This document shows, in pieces, positions 1 to 6,292 of a stretch of DNA of 7,544 bases. A program made the position numbers and the translations under genes. The stretch lies in NCBI GenBank assembly GCA_001829395.1, contig MIBD01000137.1:1-7544 (forward strand), read 5' to 3'. Origin of the DNA: Spirochaetes bacterium GWF1_49_6 (GTDB lineage Bacteria > Spirochaetota > Brevinematia > Brevinematales > GWF1-51-8). The stretch's first letter is position 1; each line of letters starts with the position of its first letter. The notes under the pieces were generated by a model. The model was not told the DNA's origin. It did no database searches and was given only the letters and a program-made list of their open reading frames with translations.

Positions 1-158
1 TCGATATCTACCCCGCAGTTAACCAATATGCCCGCACCCTTATTATTATAGAGAGACGCGTATAAAATATGCTCGGGAAGTATGTATTCATGTCCTCGTT
101 TATTCGCCTCACTGACGGCTGAGAGGAGTATCATATTCAGATCGGTACTTATTTCCAT
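1..158 (-). CDS. clpA: ATP-dependent Clp protease ATP-binding subunit ClpA, N-terminal fragment (gene runs off the window)
   Basis: Only the first 52 codons are inside the window, and the frame is open to base 1. The peptide begins MEISTDLNMILLSAVSEANK and continues with a HEYILPEHIL segment (residues 23-32) and a CGVDI end. This is the helical Clp N-domain pattern seen at the start of ClpA/ClpC proteins: alternating Ala/Leu helix, then 'HEY.. EH.L', then 'L..CG.D'. ClpA is the hexameric AAA+ unfoldase of ClpAP, and its N-domain is where ClpS docks. The ATG at 158 is preceded by GGAGG (163-167) with a 4-nt spacer. The gene starts 14 nt after the clpS stop and is clearly co-transcribed with it. 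Adjacency to clpS is what favours ClpA over ClpC; the ATPase domains are not visible. Confidence 0.88.
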   Translation of the reverse strand, partial: MEISTDLNMILLSAVSEANKRGHEYILPEHILYASLYNNKGAGILVNCGVDI

Positions 159-172
159 AGATCCTCCAACGG

Positions 173-487
173 CTAGGCCGGTTCACAACTACATCTCAAG
201 GGAAAACCGTTCTCACTCGCGAGTTCATGCACCTGCGATATCTTTGTCATCGCGATATCGTAAGTAAAAACCCCGCATAACCCCTGCCCTTTCTTGTGAA
301 TATCCAGCATAATCAATGTTGCCTCTTGTTCAGGCATCTGGAAAACCGCCGATAAAACTTCAACGACAAATTCCATCGTCGTGTAGTGATCGTTATGCAT
401 CAATACCCGAAACAATGGAGGCTCTTGGCGCCTGCTTTTAGTCTTCGTCGTCTCGGAAAATCCGGGTTTGCTGTTTTCTTTAGGCAT
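173..487 (-). CDS. clpS: ATP-dependent Clp protease adaptor protein ClpS
   Basis: This is a complete 104-residue protein, the normal length for the family. ClpS binds proteins with N-degron residues (Leu, Phe, Tyr, Trp) and hands them to the ClpA N-domain for degradation by ClpAP in the cytosol. Residues 1-24 form the expected flexible, charged N-terminal extension, and the folded core starts at about residue 26. By comparison with E. coli ClpS, the N-degron pocket residues are present: Asn32 and Asp33 in the HNDHYTTMEF segment, gatekeeper Met38, and His64 in LDIHKKG. The CGVFT motif is at 71-75. The start ATG at 487 has only a weak, closely spaced purine tract (GAGAAG). It is the first gene after a strong promoter (513-541) and is followed 14 nt later by clpA. 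Confidence 0.96.
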   Translation of the reverse strand: MPKENSKPGFSETTKTKSRRQEPPLFRVLMHNDHYTTMEFVVEVLSAVFQMPEQEATLIMLDIHKKGQGLCGVFTYDIAMTKISQVHELASENGFPLRCSCEPA

Positions 488-512
488 TATCTTCTCGTTA
501 GATGATATGTAT

Positions 513-541
513 ATAATAAGTATATTTTTTTAGGAAGTCAA
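513..541 (-). promoter_or_regulatory. Housekeeping-type promoter of clpS-clpA
   Basis: Read on the minus strand, TTGACT (541-536) is separated by exactly 17 nt from TATTAT (518-513). Each hexamer matches the sigma-70 consensus at five of six positions, and the spacer is very AT-rich. Transcription should begin near 506, giving a leader of about 20 nt before clpS. Seen by eye; not tested experimentally. Confidence 0.75.
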
Positions 542-590
542 GCGGTATCTGTTTGTCTATTGTGAACAAGTGACAGGAGAAAATAATAGT

Positions 591-1346
591 TTATTTAATC
601 TGAATGACCTGACCGGGGCCGATAATGTTGTTATCGAATTTGGGTTCGCCTTTTACCTTTATATTGCCCGTACCCATTATTTTCGATTTAAGTTTTTCCG
701 ATACTTCAATTTCGCAGCTGCCGTTTCCCCATATCTCGACATATGCGGTATCCGAATGAAAATCCTTTCCCAGAAAGTTTCCCATAGCGTTAATACCTAC
801 TGTCGATTCTTTCGCACTTCCCTTAATCATGATCGAACCGGAACCCGATATCTGAAAATTACCCTTTTCCAAGTTAACATCCCCGTTAACAATCCCGCTT
901 CCCGAAAGACTGACGATTAGGCTTTTCAGGTTTCCGTGAAAATCAATCGAACCGGCTCCATCCAGAATAACGGTTAGTTGATCGTTGGTAACAGAGCCGA
1001 TCACAGAAATATTCCCCTCACCGCTAAGTTCGATTTTTTTCAATACTGGCATCGTGATATTAACGACCAACTTCGTAGAGAAAATCCCGTTATTATTACC
1101 TATATAAAGTACATCGCCGTGAACCTTCGTAGTAATCGAATCCATCAGGTTGTCATCGATCGATATTTCTACTTTTTGCTCATCTCCAAAATCAATATTC
1201 ATCAGCCCTTGCGATTCGAATACCACGGAATGAAAAGCGGGAATATTCTTTTCCGCTTTAATGATATTTCCCGATCCGTCGGCCGCACAGGACATAAAAA
1301 GCGTTGCAGTTAAAAAGAGCAATAATTGATTGAATAAATATCGCAT
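591..1346 (-). CDS. DUF2807 / head-GIN-domain surface lipoprotein
   Basis: This 251-residue protein resembles the DUF2807 (putative auto-transporter adhesin head GIN) family. The N-terminus MRYLFNQLLLFLTATLFMSC is a lipoprotein signal with a loose lipobox (FMS before Cys20), so the mature protein would be lipid-anchored in the envelope. The rest is beta-rich. A G-x-G turn recurs roughly every 16-20 residues over much of the protein: LSGEGNI (107), LDGAGSI (128), LSGSGIV (147), ISGSGSI (166), IWGNGSC (205) and IMGTGNI (223). This is the pattern expected of a stacked beta-helix-like fold. The family's molecular role is unknown. I chose ATG at 1346 rather than TTG at 1352, because AAGGA at 1353-1357 abuts the TTG but sits 6 nt from the ATG. 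The gene appears to stand alone: it is separated by 254 nt from the upstream gene, and clpS downstream has its own promoter. I saw no convincing terminator after its TAA. Confidence 0.82.
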   Translation of the reverse strand: MRYLFNQLLLFLTATLFMSCAADGSGNIIKAEKNIPAFHSVVFESQGLMNIDFGDEQKVEISIDDNLMDSITTKVHGDVLYIGNNNGIFSTKLVVNITMPVLKKIELSGEGNISVIGSVTNDQLTVILDGAGSIDFHGNLKSLIVSLSGSGIVNGDVNLEKGNFQISGSGSIMIKGSAKESTVGINAMGNFLGKDFHSDTAYVEIWGNGSCEIEVSEKLKSKIMGTGNIKVKGEPKFDNNIIGPGQVIQIK

Positions 1347-1352
1347 GATCAA

Positions 1353-1357
1353 TCCTT
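1353..1357 (-). promoter_or_regulatory. Ribosome-binding site that decides the DUF2807 lipoprotein start
   Basis: AAGGA on the minus strand ends directly against an in-frame TTG (1352-1350), leaving no room to use it. It sits 6 nt before ATG at 1346, which is normal spacing. A weak -10-like TATAGT (1385-1380, minus) lies 33 nt before the ATG, but no matching -35 is evident. Confidence 0.6.
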
Positions 1358-1368
1358 GGTAAGTCGGT

Positions 1369-1395
1369 TTGACGAAAAAACTATAGGGATATTTT
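1369..1395 (+). promoter_or_regulatory. Weak candidate plus-strand promoter facing away from the lipoprotein gene
   Basis: TTGACG (1369-1374) matches the -35 consensus at five of six positions. TATTTT (1390-1395) lies 15 nt downstream, which is a short spacer and a poor -10. It is recorded only because it would start an RNA of about 200 nt that ends at the plus-strand terminator at 1567-1602. An alternative is TTAAAG (1503-1508), 16 nt, TACTAT (1525-1530), which would give only a 65-nt transcript. Either could be chance in AT-rich DNA. Confidence 0.2.
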
Positions 1396-1418
1396 TTGAA
1401 AGAAATTCTTCAATATCA

Positions 1419-1498
1419 GGGGTAAATACCACAGCTAAAAAATGAAAAAACGGCAGAAGGTAAGTATTTTATAAAAATACTCCGAAAGTGGTATTCCC
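1419..1498. repeat. Nested inverted repeats in the intergenic gap
   Basis: An outer pair, AATACCAC (1425-1432) and GTGGTATT (1488-1495), is perfectly complementary. It can be extended by GGG (1420-1422) against CCC (1496-1498) with a two-base bulge. Inside it sits a second perfect pair, AGTATTTT (1463-1470) and AAAATACT (1474-1481), with a 3-nt loop. The whole forms a stem with an inner hairpin and is nearly symmetric, so it could fold on either strand. On the minus strand it would lie upstream of the lipoprotein gene, either in its leader or upstream of its promoter. On the plus strand it would lie inside a putative small RNA. I do not recognise it as a known riboswitch or sRNA. Confidence 0.45.
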
Positions 1499-1566
1499 AA
1501 TCTTAAAGCATTATGTTAGAATATTACTATCAAATTGTTTATACCCCCAGATATATCAGATGTTCA

Positions 1567-1602
1567 GGAAGGCGGTGTTTATACACCGCCTTCCCTATTT
1601 TT
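1567..1602 (+). terminator. Strong intrinsic terminator hairpin with its T-run on the plus strand
   Basis: The arms GGAAGGCGGTGT (1567-1578) and ACACCGCCTTCC (1583-1594) form a perfect GC-rich 12-bp stem with a TTAT loop. CTA and then TTTTT (1598-1602) follow on the plus strand, overlapping the stop codon of the minus-strand gene ending at 1601. Read on the minus strand, the stem begins only 6 nt after that stop but is followed by TGAACATCTG, with no T-run. It therefore looks like a plus-strand terminator that may also protect or weakly terminate the minus-strand operon transcript. Confidence 0.7.
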
Positions 1603-2791
1603 AGATCTTAATATTTACTCCACTATATATCTTCATCATTAACGACTGATCGCTGTACGCTTCGCCTTTCAAAAATACTCCCGCCGAGAGAATCAAATCC
1701 ATGGAGTAATCCAAGTGGGCTTTCATTAGGATTGATAACTCCGTACCGACATACGAATTGGTCAAATTAGCGCCGGTATCAGAGATAGGACAATCAGCGA
1801 CAGCTTTATTCAGCATAAGCGCGTTCACGTTAATCGTAAAGACGTTCCCGAACCCTATGAAGCCCGATAGCTTCAATAAGAAAAGATTGGAGAACTTCGG
1901 GAAAAGCACGATACCGGTATCGACATACCCGGGCGAATAGAACAAAGTATCCTGCGACGTAGTATTACCGATAGGATAGGTATTGGTTCTACCGGAGCCC
2001 CCTGTCGAATAACCAACTGAGAAAATCATGCCCGCCTTGGGCACGCTCGTTATCTTCAACAGGAAGTCAAACATCGTCCCGAACGCGGAAATTGTGGCGC
2101 CTTCATTTTGTCCGCCTTGATAGATTGCCGAAAAACGGTATCCCGCATCGGCGCTGAAGCTTCCCATATTGTACAGTTCGATGAAGAACGGCTGATACCG
2201 GGTATTGTTCGTTGTGGTATCGAAGCAATAAAAGAACCCCATCGATAATTTCTCGCCGATCAGATCATAACGCGAGATTGTAATCCCGCCCGTATAACGC
2301 TGCGCTCCCTGAATCTGGTCTTCAGGATTGAATTCGAACGAATTAATCAGATTAGGTAACAGGCCGTAGTACAGTACCAATAGGTCGATTTCCGTACCAA
2401 ATAGAACCGCTTTAAAATTCAACCCGTCACCCTTACCCGCAATAACCAAACCGCTCATTTTTTTAAAGTAGTTTCGTCCCAGAATAAATTGGATATTGTC
2501 GCCGGTATAGTTCACGAAGAGCTTATCGATAAAAATCTGGTTTGTTCCATTCGTACCCGAATACATATAATAATCGCTCAACCCGAAAGAAAGGTACTTT
2601 TTATCATCGAGATAAAGATTGAAATACAAACCCGCGTTATTGATCAGCATCGCAGACGTAGAGTTGGTATTCGTCGACGGAGCAAAATAGATATAATTCA
2701 AACTATCCCTCAAACTCCAGTCGAAATAAAGACTGAAACCCTTCGATACTGTTAGCAATAAGAGAAAAATAATCCCCGCTCTCATTTTCAT
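1601..2791 (-). CDS. Predicted outer-membrane beta-barrel protein, last gene of the cyclase operon
   Basis: I do not recognise a named family for this 396-residue protein. Residues 1-20 (MKMRAGIIFLLLLTVSKGFS) form a Sec signal peptide. The remainder is built of short amphipathic strands rich in Tyr, Phe, Gly and Asn, separated by polar loops, as in outer-membrane barrels. Examples are residues 54-60 (GLYFNLY), 101-109 and 184-190. The stretch FILGRNYFKK (102-111) followed by GKGDGL (119-124) resembles the 'GR ... DGL' strand-turn seen in many porin-like proteins. The C-terminal residue is Ile rather than the Phe common in proteobacterial barrels. ATG at 2791 is chosen over the in-frame ATG two codons on, because AAGGGG lies 7 nt before it. 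It starts 11 nt after the FecR-domain gene. Transport, anchoring or sensing roles are all possible. Confidence 0.68.
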   Translation of the reverse strand: MKMRAGIIFLLLLTVSKGFSLYFDWSLRDSLNYIYFAPSTNTNSTSAMLINNAGLYFNLYLDDKKYLSFGLSDYYMYSGTNGTNQIFIDKLFVNYTGDNIQFILGRNYFKKMSGLVIAGKGDGLNFKAVLFGTEIDLLVLYYGLLPNLINSFEFNPEDQIQGAQRYTGGITISRYDLIGEKLSMGFFYCFDTTTNNTRYQPFFIELYNMGSFSADAGYRFSAIYQGGQNEGATISAFGTMFDFLLKITSVPKAGMIFSVGYSTGGSGRTNTYPIGNTTSQDTLFYSPGYVDTGIVLFPKFSNLFLLKLSGFIGFGNVFTINVNALMLNKAVADCPISDTGANLTNSYVGTELSILMKAHLDYSMDLILSAGVFLKGEAYSDQSLMMKIYSGVNIKI

Positions 2792-2798
2792 AATCCAT

Positions 2799-2804
2799 CC
2801 CCTT
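2799..2804 (-). promoter_or_regulatory. Ribosome-binding site of the barrel gene, overlapping the FecR-gene stop codon
   Basis: AAGGGG on the minus strand shares its two A bases with the TAA stop (2805-2803) of the FecR-domain gene, and stands 7 nt before ATG at 2791. A ribosome terminating on the upstream gene would cover this site, so translation of the two genes is probably coupled. Confidence 0.6.
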
Positions 2805-3477
2805 ATATGCGCTGAGGTTCAATACTGAAATCGATAATCGGGATACCGAGATAATCCTGTAGCAGGTCTAATAATCCCTGATATTGTGATTCGTCAAAAT
2901 CAGGATCGATCCCGGAGAACCCGGTTAACAACTCGTTCAGTTGGTCTGAATGAGGGTCGATTCCCAACCCTTCGGGCTGCGCTCCCTGACCGATGAATAA
3001 CGAGCCGGATATGCCTGAAATATTTTCGATAGACACCTCGCCTACCAATACAAATACCGACATACCGAGATCGGGGAAATAAATGACCAGTTCTTCAGTA
3101 CCGCGTACCGAAGCGCTTCCTTCAGGGGTTTGAACCGTAAATCCGATCTTGCCCTGCGCGGCCTGTTTATCATATTTTACTTTAACTTTACCCATTTCAA
3201 GGTTGACGCCGCTTTTCGTTAAATCCGCTTTCGTCTTTTCGGTAAATGTGGCCTTGGATAATTCCTGAAGCTTGAATTCGCCCGCGCCGTAGGTAATCAC
3301 GACTGATGAACTGAACCCTGTCATCAGCGCGGTTCCGTCATTGATCTGCATCCCCGCTTTCGCGGCCTGCCATTTCCCGCCTATCATCGCTTTAACGTCG
3401 CCCTTTACCGATTTAACTTTTCCCGCATAAGCGTATGCCGCGGTTAATACCAATAATACTACTAAAAATTTTCTCAT
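2803..3477 (-). CDS. Secreted FecR-domain protein
   Basis: The protein has 224 residues. MRKFLVVLLVLTAAYAYA is a clear signal peptide with an AYA cleavage site after residue 18. Residues 19-135 follow the FecR-domain pattern: GKVKSVKGDVKA (19-30), AGMQINDGTALMTGFSSSVV (41-60), then a G-x-V segment (GKVKVKY, 96-102) and the hallmark FTVQTPEGSASVRGTEELVI (113-132). In classic FecR this domain is the periplasmic part of an anti-sigma factor. Here there is no cytoplasmic segment or membrane anchor and no sigma factor nearby, so an anti-sigma role is unlikely. The C-terminal tail (about 173-204) is acidic and mostly uncharacterised. The start at 3477 is chosen over an upstream in-frame ATG at 3516, which lies inside the preceding gene. 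It has AAGGAGG 8 nt away and begins exactly at the signal peptide. It lies 1 nt after the preceding gene's stop. Confidence 0.87.
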   Translation of the reverse strand: MRKFLVVLLVLTAAYAYAGKVKSVKGDVKAMIGGKWQAAKAGMQINDGTALMTGFSSSVVITYGAGEFKLQELSKATFTEKTKADLTKSGVNLEMGKVKVKYDKQAAQGKIGFTVQTPEGSASVRGTEELVIYFPDLGMSVFVLVGEVSIENISGISGSLFIGQGAQPEGLGIDPHSDQLNELLTGFSGIDPDFDESQYQGLLDLLQDYLGIPIIDFSIEPQRI

Positions 3478-3478
3478 C

Positions 3479-3937
3479 TTACTTTCCTCCTTCTTCTTCT
3501 TCATCATCATCCGCAATCGGATACAACAAGGCTTTAATGCGGTGCACGACCGCTATTAATTCCATCCCGTTAACCATTTTATACTCGCTGTACTTATCCG
3601 GTAAAAGCTTTACATCCACTAGGGATAGAAAAGCATACCTGTCCAGCCCGGTGACCTTATAAAGAAACGCCGACGGTAAATTAAATTCTTCGATAATGAT
3701 TTTCGCGAGTTTACCGTAGGATAGCGAATCTTTCGCCGCTGCCGAAAATTGCTGCATTTTCGGATTGGTAAATACATTCTTGAGTTCAATTTCCGGGTTT
3801 TTTATAGCCGATACAAACCATACCCCTTCTTCGACTGATACGGAACCTTTTTGAAGTATCTCGTCGATATCGGTCGTAGTCAATCCCATCGCGAAATTCG
3901 CAATCAGAACCAACGCCGCAAGCCAAAACATCTTCAT
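3479..3937 (-). CDS. Secreted protein of unknown function between the cyclase and FecR genes
   Basis: I do not recognise this 152-residue protein. Residues 1-18 (MKMFWLAALVLIANFAMG) look like a Sec signal peptide, so the mature product of about 134 residues should be periplasmic or outer-membrane associated. No Cys occurs in the protein, which excludes a lipoprotein or disulfide. The middle (roughly 23-140) looks mixed or mainly helical, with hydrophobic stretches such as LAKIIIEEF (77-85) and MELIAVVHRIKALLYP (125-140). The tail DDDEEEEGGK (143-152) is strongly acidic. ATG at 3937 has AAGGAGG (3944-3950) at a 6-nt spacing, which is the best ribosome-binding site in the operon. It begins 14 nt after the cyclase stop and ends 1 nt before the FecR gene, so its role is presumably tied to both. 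Confidence 0.85.
   Translation of the reverse strand: MKMFWLAALVLIANFAMGLTTTDIDEILQKGSVSVEEGVWFVSAIKNPEIELKNVFTNPKMQQFSAAAKDSLSYGKLAKIIIEEFNLPSAFLYKVTGLDRYAFLSLVDVKLLPDKYSEYKMVNGMELIAVVHRIKALLYPIADDDEEEEGGK
3486..3492 (-). promoter_or_regulatory. Ribosome-binding site of the FecR gene, inside the preceding coding sequence
   Basis: AAGGAGG on the minus strand lies 8 nt before ATG at 3477 and within the last codons (Glu-Gly-Gly-Lys) of the 152-aa protein. The same purine run encodes that protein's acidic tail. This decides the FecR-gene start at 3477 and points to coupled translation. Confidence 0.75.
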
Positions 3938-3951
3938 GCCTTCCCTCCTTC

Positions 3952-6261
3952 TTATCCTTTCGATTTCAACACATATACGCCGTTCCAGCTAGCGGGCGGC
4001 GGATTCTTAATAAACTCCTGGCACCTGTCCATATATACCGCGGACGGCGGGTCAGAGTATTTTTTATAACATTCCGCGAAGCTATTATACGCGTCCTTCC
4101 ATTTCTGGGTTTTATATAATTCCATGGCGCTTTTAAATAGCGAAACAGTTTCAATATTTCCCGCCGATGCATCGGCCATACGATCCATCAGTTCGTAAAC
4201 CCTGATGGGCTGGTCCTTCCCGATCACCTTCAATGTATCCAGCTCGCGCGCGAGGAATTCTTCCTTAACCACCGCGAACGTGGTTTCCGATATCATCGAG
4301 CATGTCCCGTAGAACTTATTCGCGCCCTCGAGACGCGACGCCAGATTGACCGTATCTCCCATCATCGTATAGTCCATACGCTGCATGGAGCCCATATTCC
4401 CGACTACGGCGTCTCCCGTATTTATACCCATACGCACTATTATTTCAGGCTTATTCTCGCTTTTCCATTTCGCCCTGAGCTCGATCAAACGCTTCTGCAT
4501 ATCGACTACGGCGTTGCACGCGCGGATCGCATGATCCTTCTGTATGAGCGGCGCGCCGAAGAACGCGACTATCGCGTCGCCCTCGTATTTATCGACCGTC
4601 CCGTTAACCGAAAGGATGATATCGGTCATCTCCGTCAGGTATTCGTTCAGGAACCCGACCAATACGTCCGGGGTCATTCCCTCGGAGATAGAAGTGAAGC
4701 CCTGTATATCGGAGAAGTACGCGGTAATCTCACGTCTCTCGCCGCCGAGGTTCAGGAGGTTGGGATTATCGATAACCTGTTTCACCACTTCGGGGGACAG
4801 ATAGTGCATGAACGCTGACTTGATAAAGTTCTTTTCCTTATCGAAACGGATGAACTTCGCGGCTACATATCCTATATAGGTAATCGCTATACCCATGAAC
4901 GTCATTGCATAATTGAATACCATACCCATCCATGAAATAGCCGCAAGATAGGTAAATACCAAGAGAACTAACGCTCCCAATGTCAGCAGAACTTCCTGTA
5001 TCGCGGATTTGATCCGGCGGTCGAACACCAGGATCAGCAGGGAGAATAACAGCATCAGAAGGAGGTTCTCCCATAACGGTACGTCGAACAGGAAGGCCTT
5101 CTGGTAGATTGTATTCAGCACATTCCCATATACCAACACCAGCGGAGAATACGGATCGATAGGTAACGACCCGATATCCGTCTGAGATGTGGATGCGTTC
5201 CCGATAATAACTATTTTGCCCTTTACTTTTACTAAATTCGATATAATCTCGACATTCTGGTTGCTGATTTTAGCGAGAGTTTCCTTATCGAAAATGTTGG
5301 CGTATTTATTCAGGTACTGCTGATTATTATAATAATTGATAAACTGAACGATGGGAAGATGTGTAAACGAATCCTTGAACGGATTGCTCCAGTTTATCAG
5401 GATATTTCCCTTATCGTCAATAGGAATCTTAATATCACCGTTAGTAGTATGAAGCAGGACGTGCTGGCCGGGGATTATCACGATATTGCTCTTATCCGCG
5501 CCGAGTTCGTCCATTAATGCGCTCATAGCGAGCTGGGGCATCAGGTAATTCGTACCGAGGGTATGAAATAACGCGATACGCCGCACCACCCCGTCGAAGT
5601 CGTAGTCCACCGATGTATAACCGACTCCCTTCGCGCCGAGGTAGAGAGGATAGACCGGCAACTCCATCCATTTATCCTGTACAAGCTGCCCGGCGAGTTT
5701 TTTATCCTTCAGGGGGTAGAAAAATGACGAGGATATACTCTGTAAATCGTCCGCGTTCTCTTTGCCGGTAGAATCGACCCCGCGGCATGCCAGATAAATA
5801 TTGCCCGCTTCATAGATACTTTTCCCCAGCATACGGTCGGGGTTCATCACGAGTTTTTCCATAAGCTGCTGCCCCGGTAATGATGTCCCGTATTGAGAAA
5901 CACTTTCGTATGTCTCGATATCCAGCTGTAGTTCGGATTTATCGATATACTCGATATCCACGATGACCTTATCGGCGCCGAATATACTGAGGGCTTCCAA
6001 TGCCTGACCCATTACCGAACGCGGCCACGGCCATCTGCCGATAGCGTCGATGGACTGGTTATCTATATCGACATAGACTATCTTATCCCATTCGGCGGGT
6101 TTCGCCTTGATATTGGAGTAAAGATCGTATACTTTTAAATGAAAGAATTTACCTACATAGGTAAGTGAAAATAGTATCCCGAACAATAATCCGGCGGGAA
6201 TAATTGCGTAATGTAAATATTTTTTAGTAACATCCCAAAAACTTTTTTTAACGTTTTTCAT
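3952..6261 (-). CDS. CHASE2-domain class III adenylate cyclase
   Basis: This 769-residue membrane enzyme is predicted to convert ATP to cAMP in response to an extracytoplasmic signal. In order it has a membrane helix (about 16-37), a periplasmic CHASE2 sensor (about 42-390, with the signature IVYVDIDNQS at 61-70 and GRWPWPR at 75-81), three membrane helices (about 396-413, 421-441 and 446-468), a short linker, and the class III cyclase domain (about 508-690). Catalytic residues are intact: metal-binding Asp518 (FSDIQGFT) and Asp562 (KYEGDAIVAFFG), purine-specifying Lys558 and Thr632 (DYTMMGD), and transition-state Asn639 and Arg643 (VNLASRLEG). The Lys/Thr pair indicates an adenylate cyclase of the IIIb type. 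The tail (702-769) is TPR-like and ends in PPPASWNGV, which I recall from related CHASE2 cyclases. ATG at 6261 has a modest GGAAG upstream and a very good promoter at 6293-6321. It is the first gene of a four-gene operon. Confidence 0.95.
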   Translation of the reverse strand: MKNVKKSFWDVTKKYLHYAIIPAGLLFGILFSLTYVGKFFHLKVYDLYSNIKAKPAEWDKIVYVDIDNQSIDAIGRWPWPRSVMGQALEALSIFGADKVIVDIEYIDKSELQLDIETYESVSQYGTSLPGQQLMEKLVMNPDRMLGKSIYEAGNIYLACRGVDSTGKENADDLQSISSSFFYPLKDKKLAGQLVQDKWMELPVYPLYLGAKGVGYTSVDYDFDGVVRRIALFHTLGTNYLMPQLAMSALMDELGADKSNIVIIPGQHVLLHTTNGDIKIPIDDKGNILINWSNPFKDSFTHLPIVQFINYYNNQQYLNKYANIFDKETLAKISNQNVEIISNLVKVKGKIVIIGNASTSQTDIGSLPIDPYSPLVLVYGNVLNTIYQKAFLFDVPLWENLLLMLLFSLLILVFDRRIKSAIQEVLLTLGALVLLVFTYLAAISWMGMVFNYAMTFMGIAITYIGYVAAKFIRFDKEKNFIKSAFMHYLSPEVVKQVIDNPNLLNLGGERREITAYFSDIQGFTSISEGMTPDVLVGFLNEYLTEMTDIILSVNGTVDKYEGDAIVAFFGAPLIQKDHAIRACNAVVDMQKRLIELRAKWKSENKPEIIVRMGINTGDAVVGNMGSMQRMDYTMMGDTVNLASRLEGANKFYGTCSMISETTFAVVKEEFLARELDTLKVIGKDQPIRVYELMDRMADASAGNIETVSLFKSAMELYKTQKWKDAYNSFAECYKKYSDPPSAVYMDRCQEFIKNPPPASWNGVYVLKSKG

Positions 6262-6292
6262 CGGACTTCCACACTTTTATTTACTTTATCTT

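Noticed and set aside
570..1313. Two plus-strand open frames (570-920 and 978-1313)
   Set aside because: They lie antisense within the DUF2807 lipoprotein gene, show no family resemblance or ribosome-binding site, and have compositions typical of antisense frames.
1442..1474. Plus-strand 10-codon open frame starting MKKRQK
   Set aside because: No ribosome-binding site precedes it and it falls within the inverted-repeat region; too short to support as a leader peptide.
1513..1611. Plus-strand 32-codon open frame starting at ATG 1513
   Set aside because: It reads straight through the terminator hairpin, has no ribosome-binding site and resembles nothing.
3478..3516. Longer N-terminus for the FecR-domain protein, beginning with a Met/Lys-rich run
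   Set aside because: It reads out-of-frame through the acidic-tail codons of the preceding gene and would put 13 charged residues before the signal peptide. ATG at 3477 has AAGGAGG 8 nt upstream.
4531..4818. Plus-strand open frames opposite the cyclase catalytic domain
   Set aside because: The minus-strand frame here encodes conserved cyclase motifs, so the plus-strand frames are antisense shadows.
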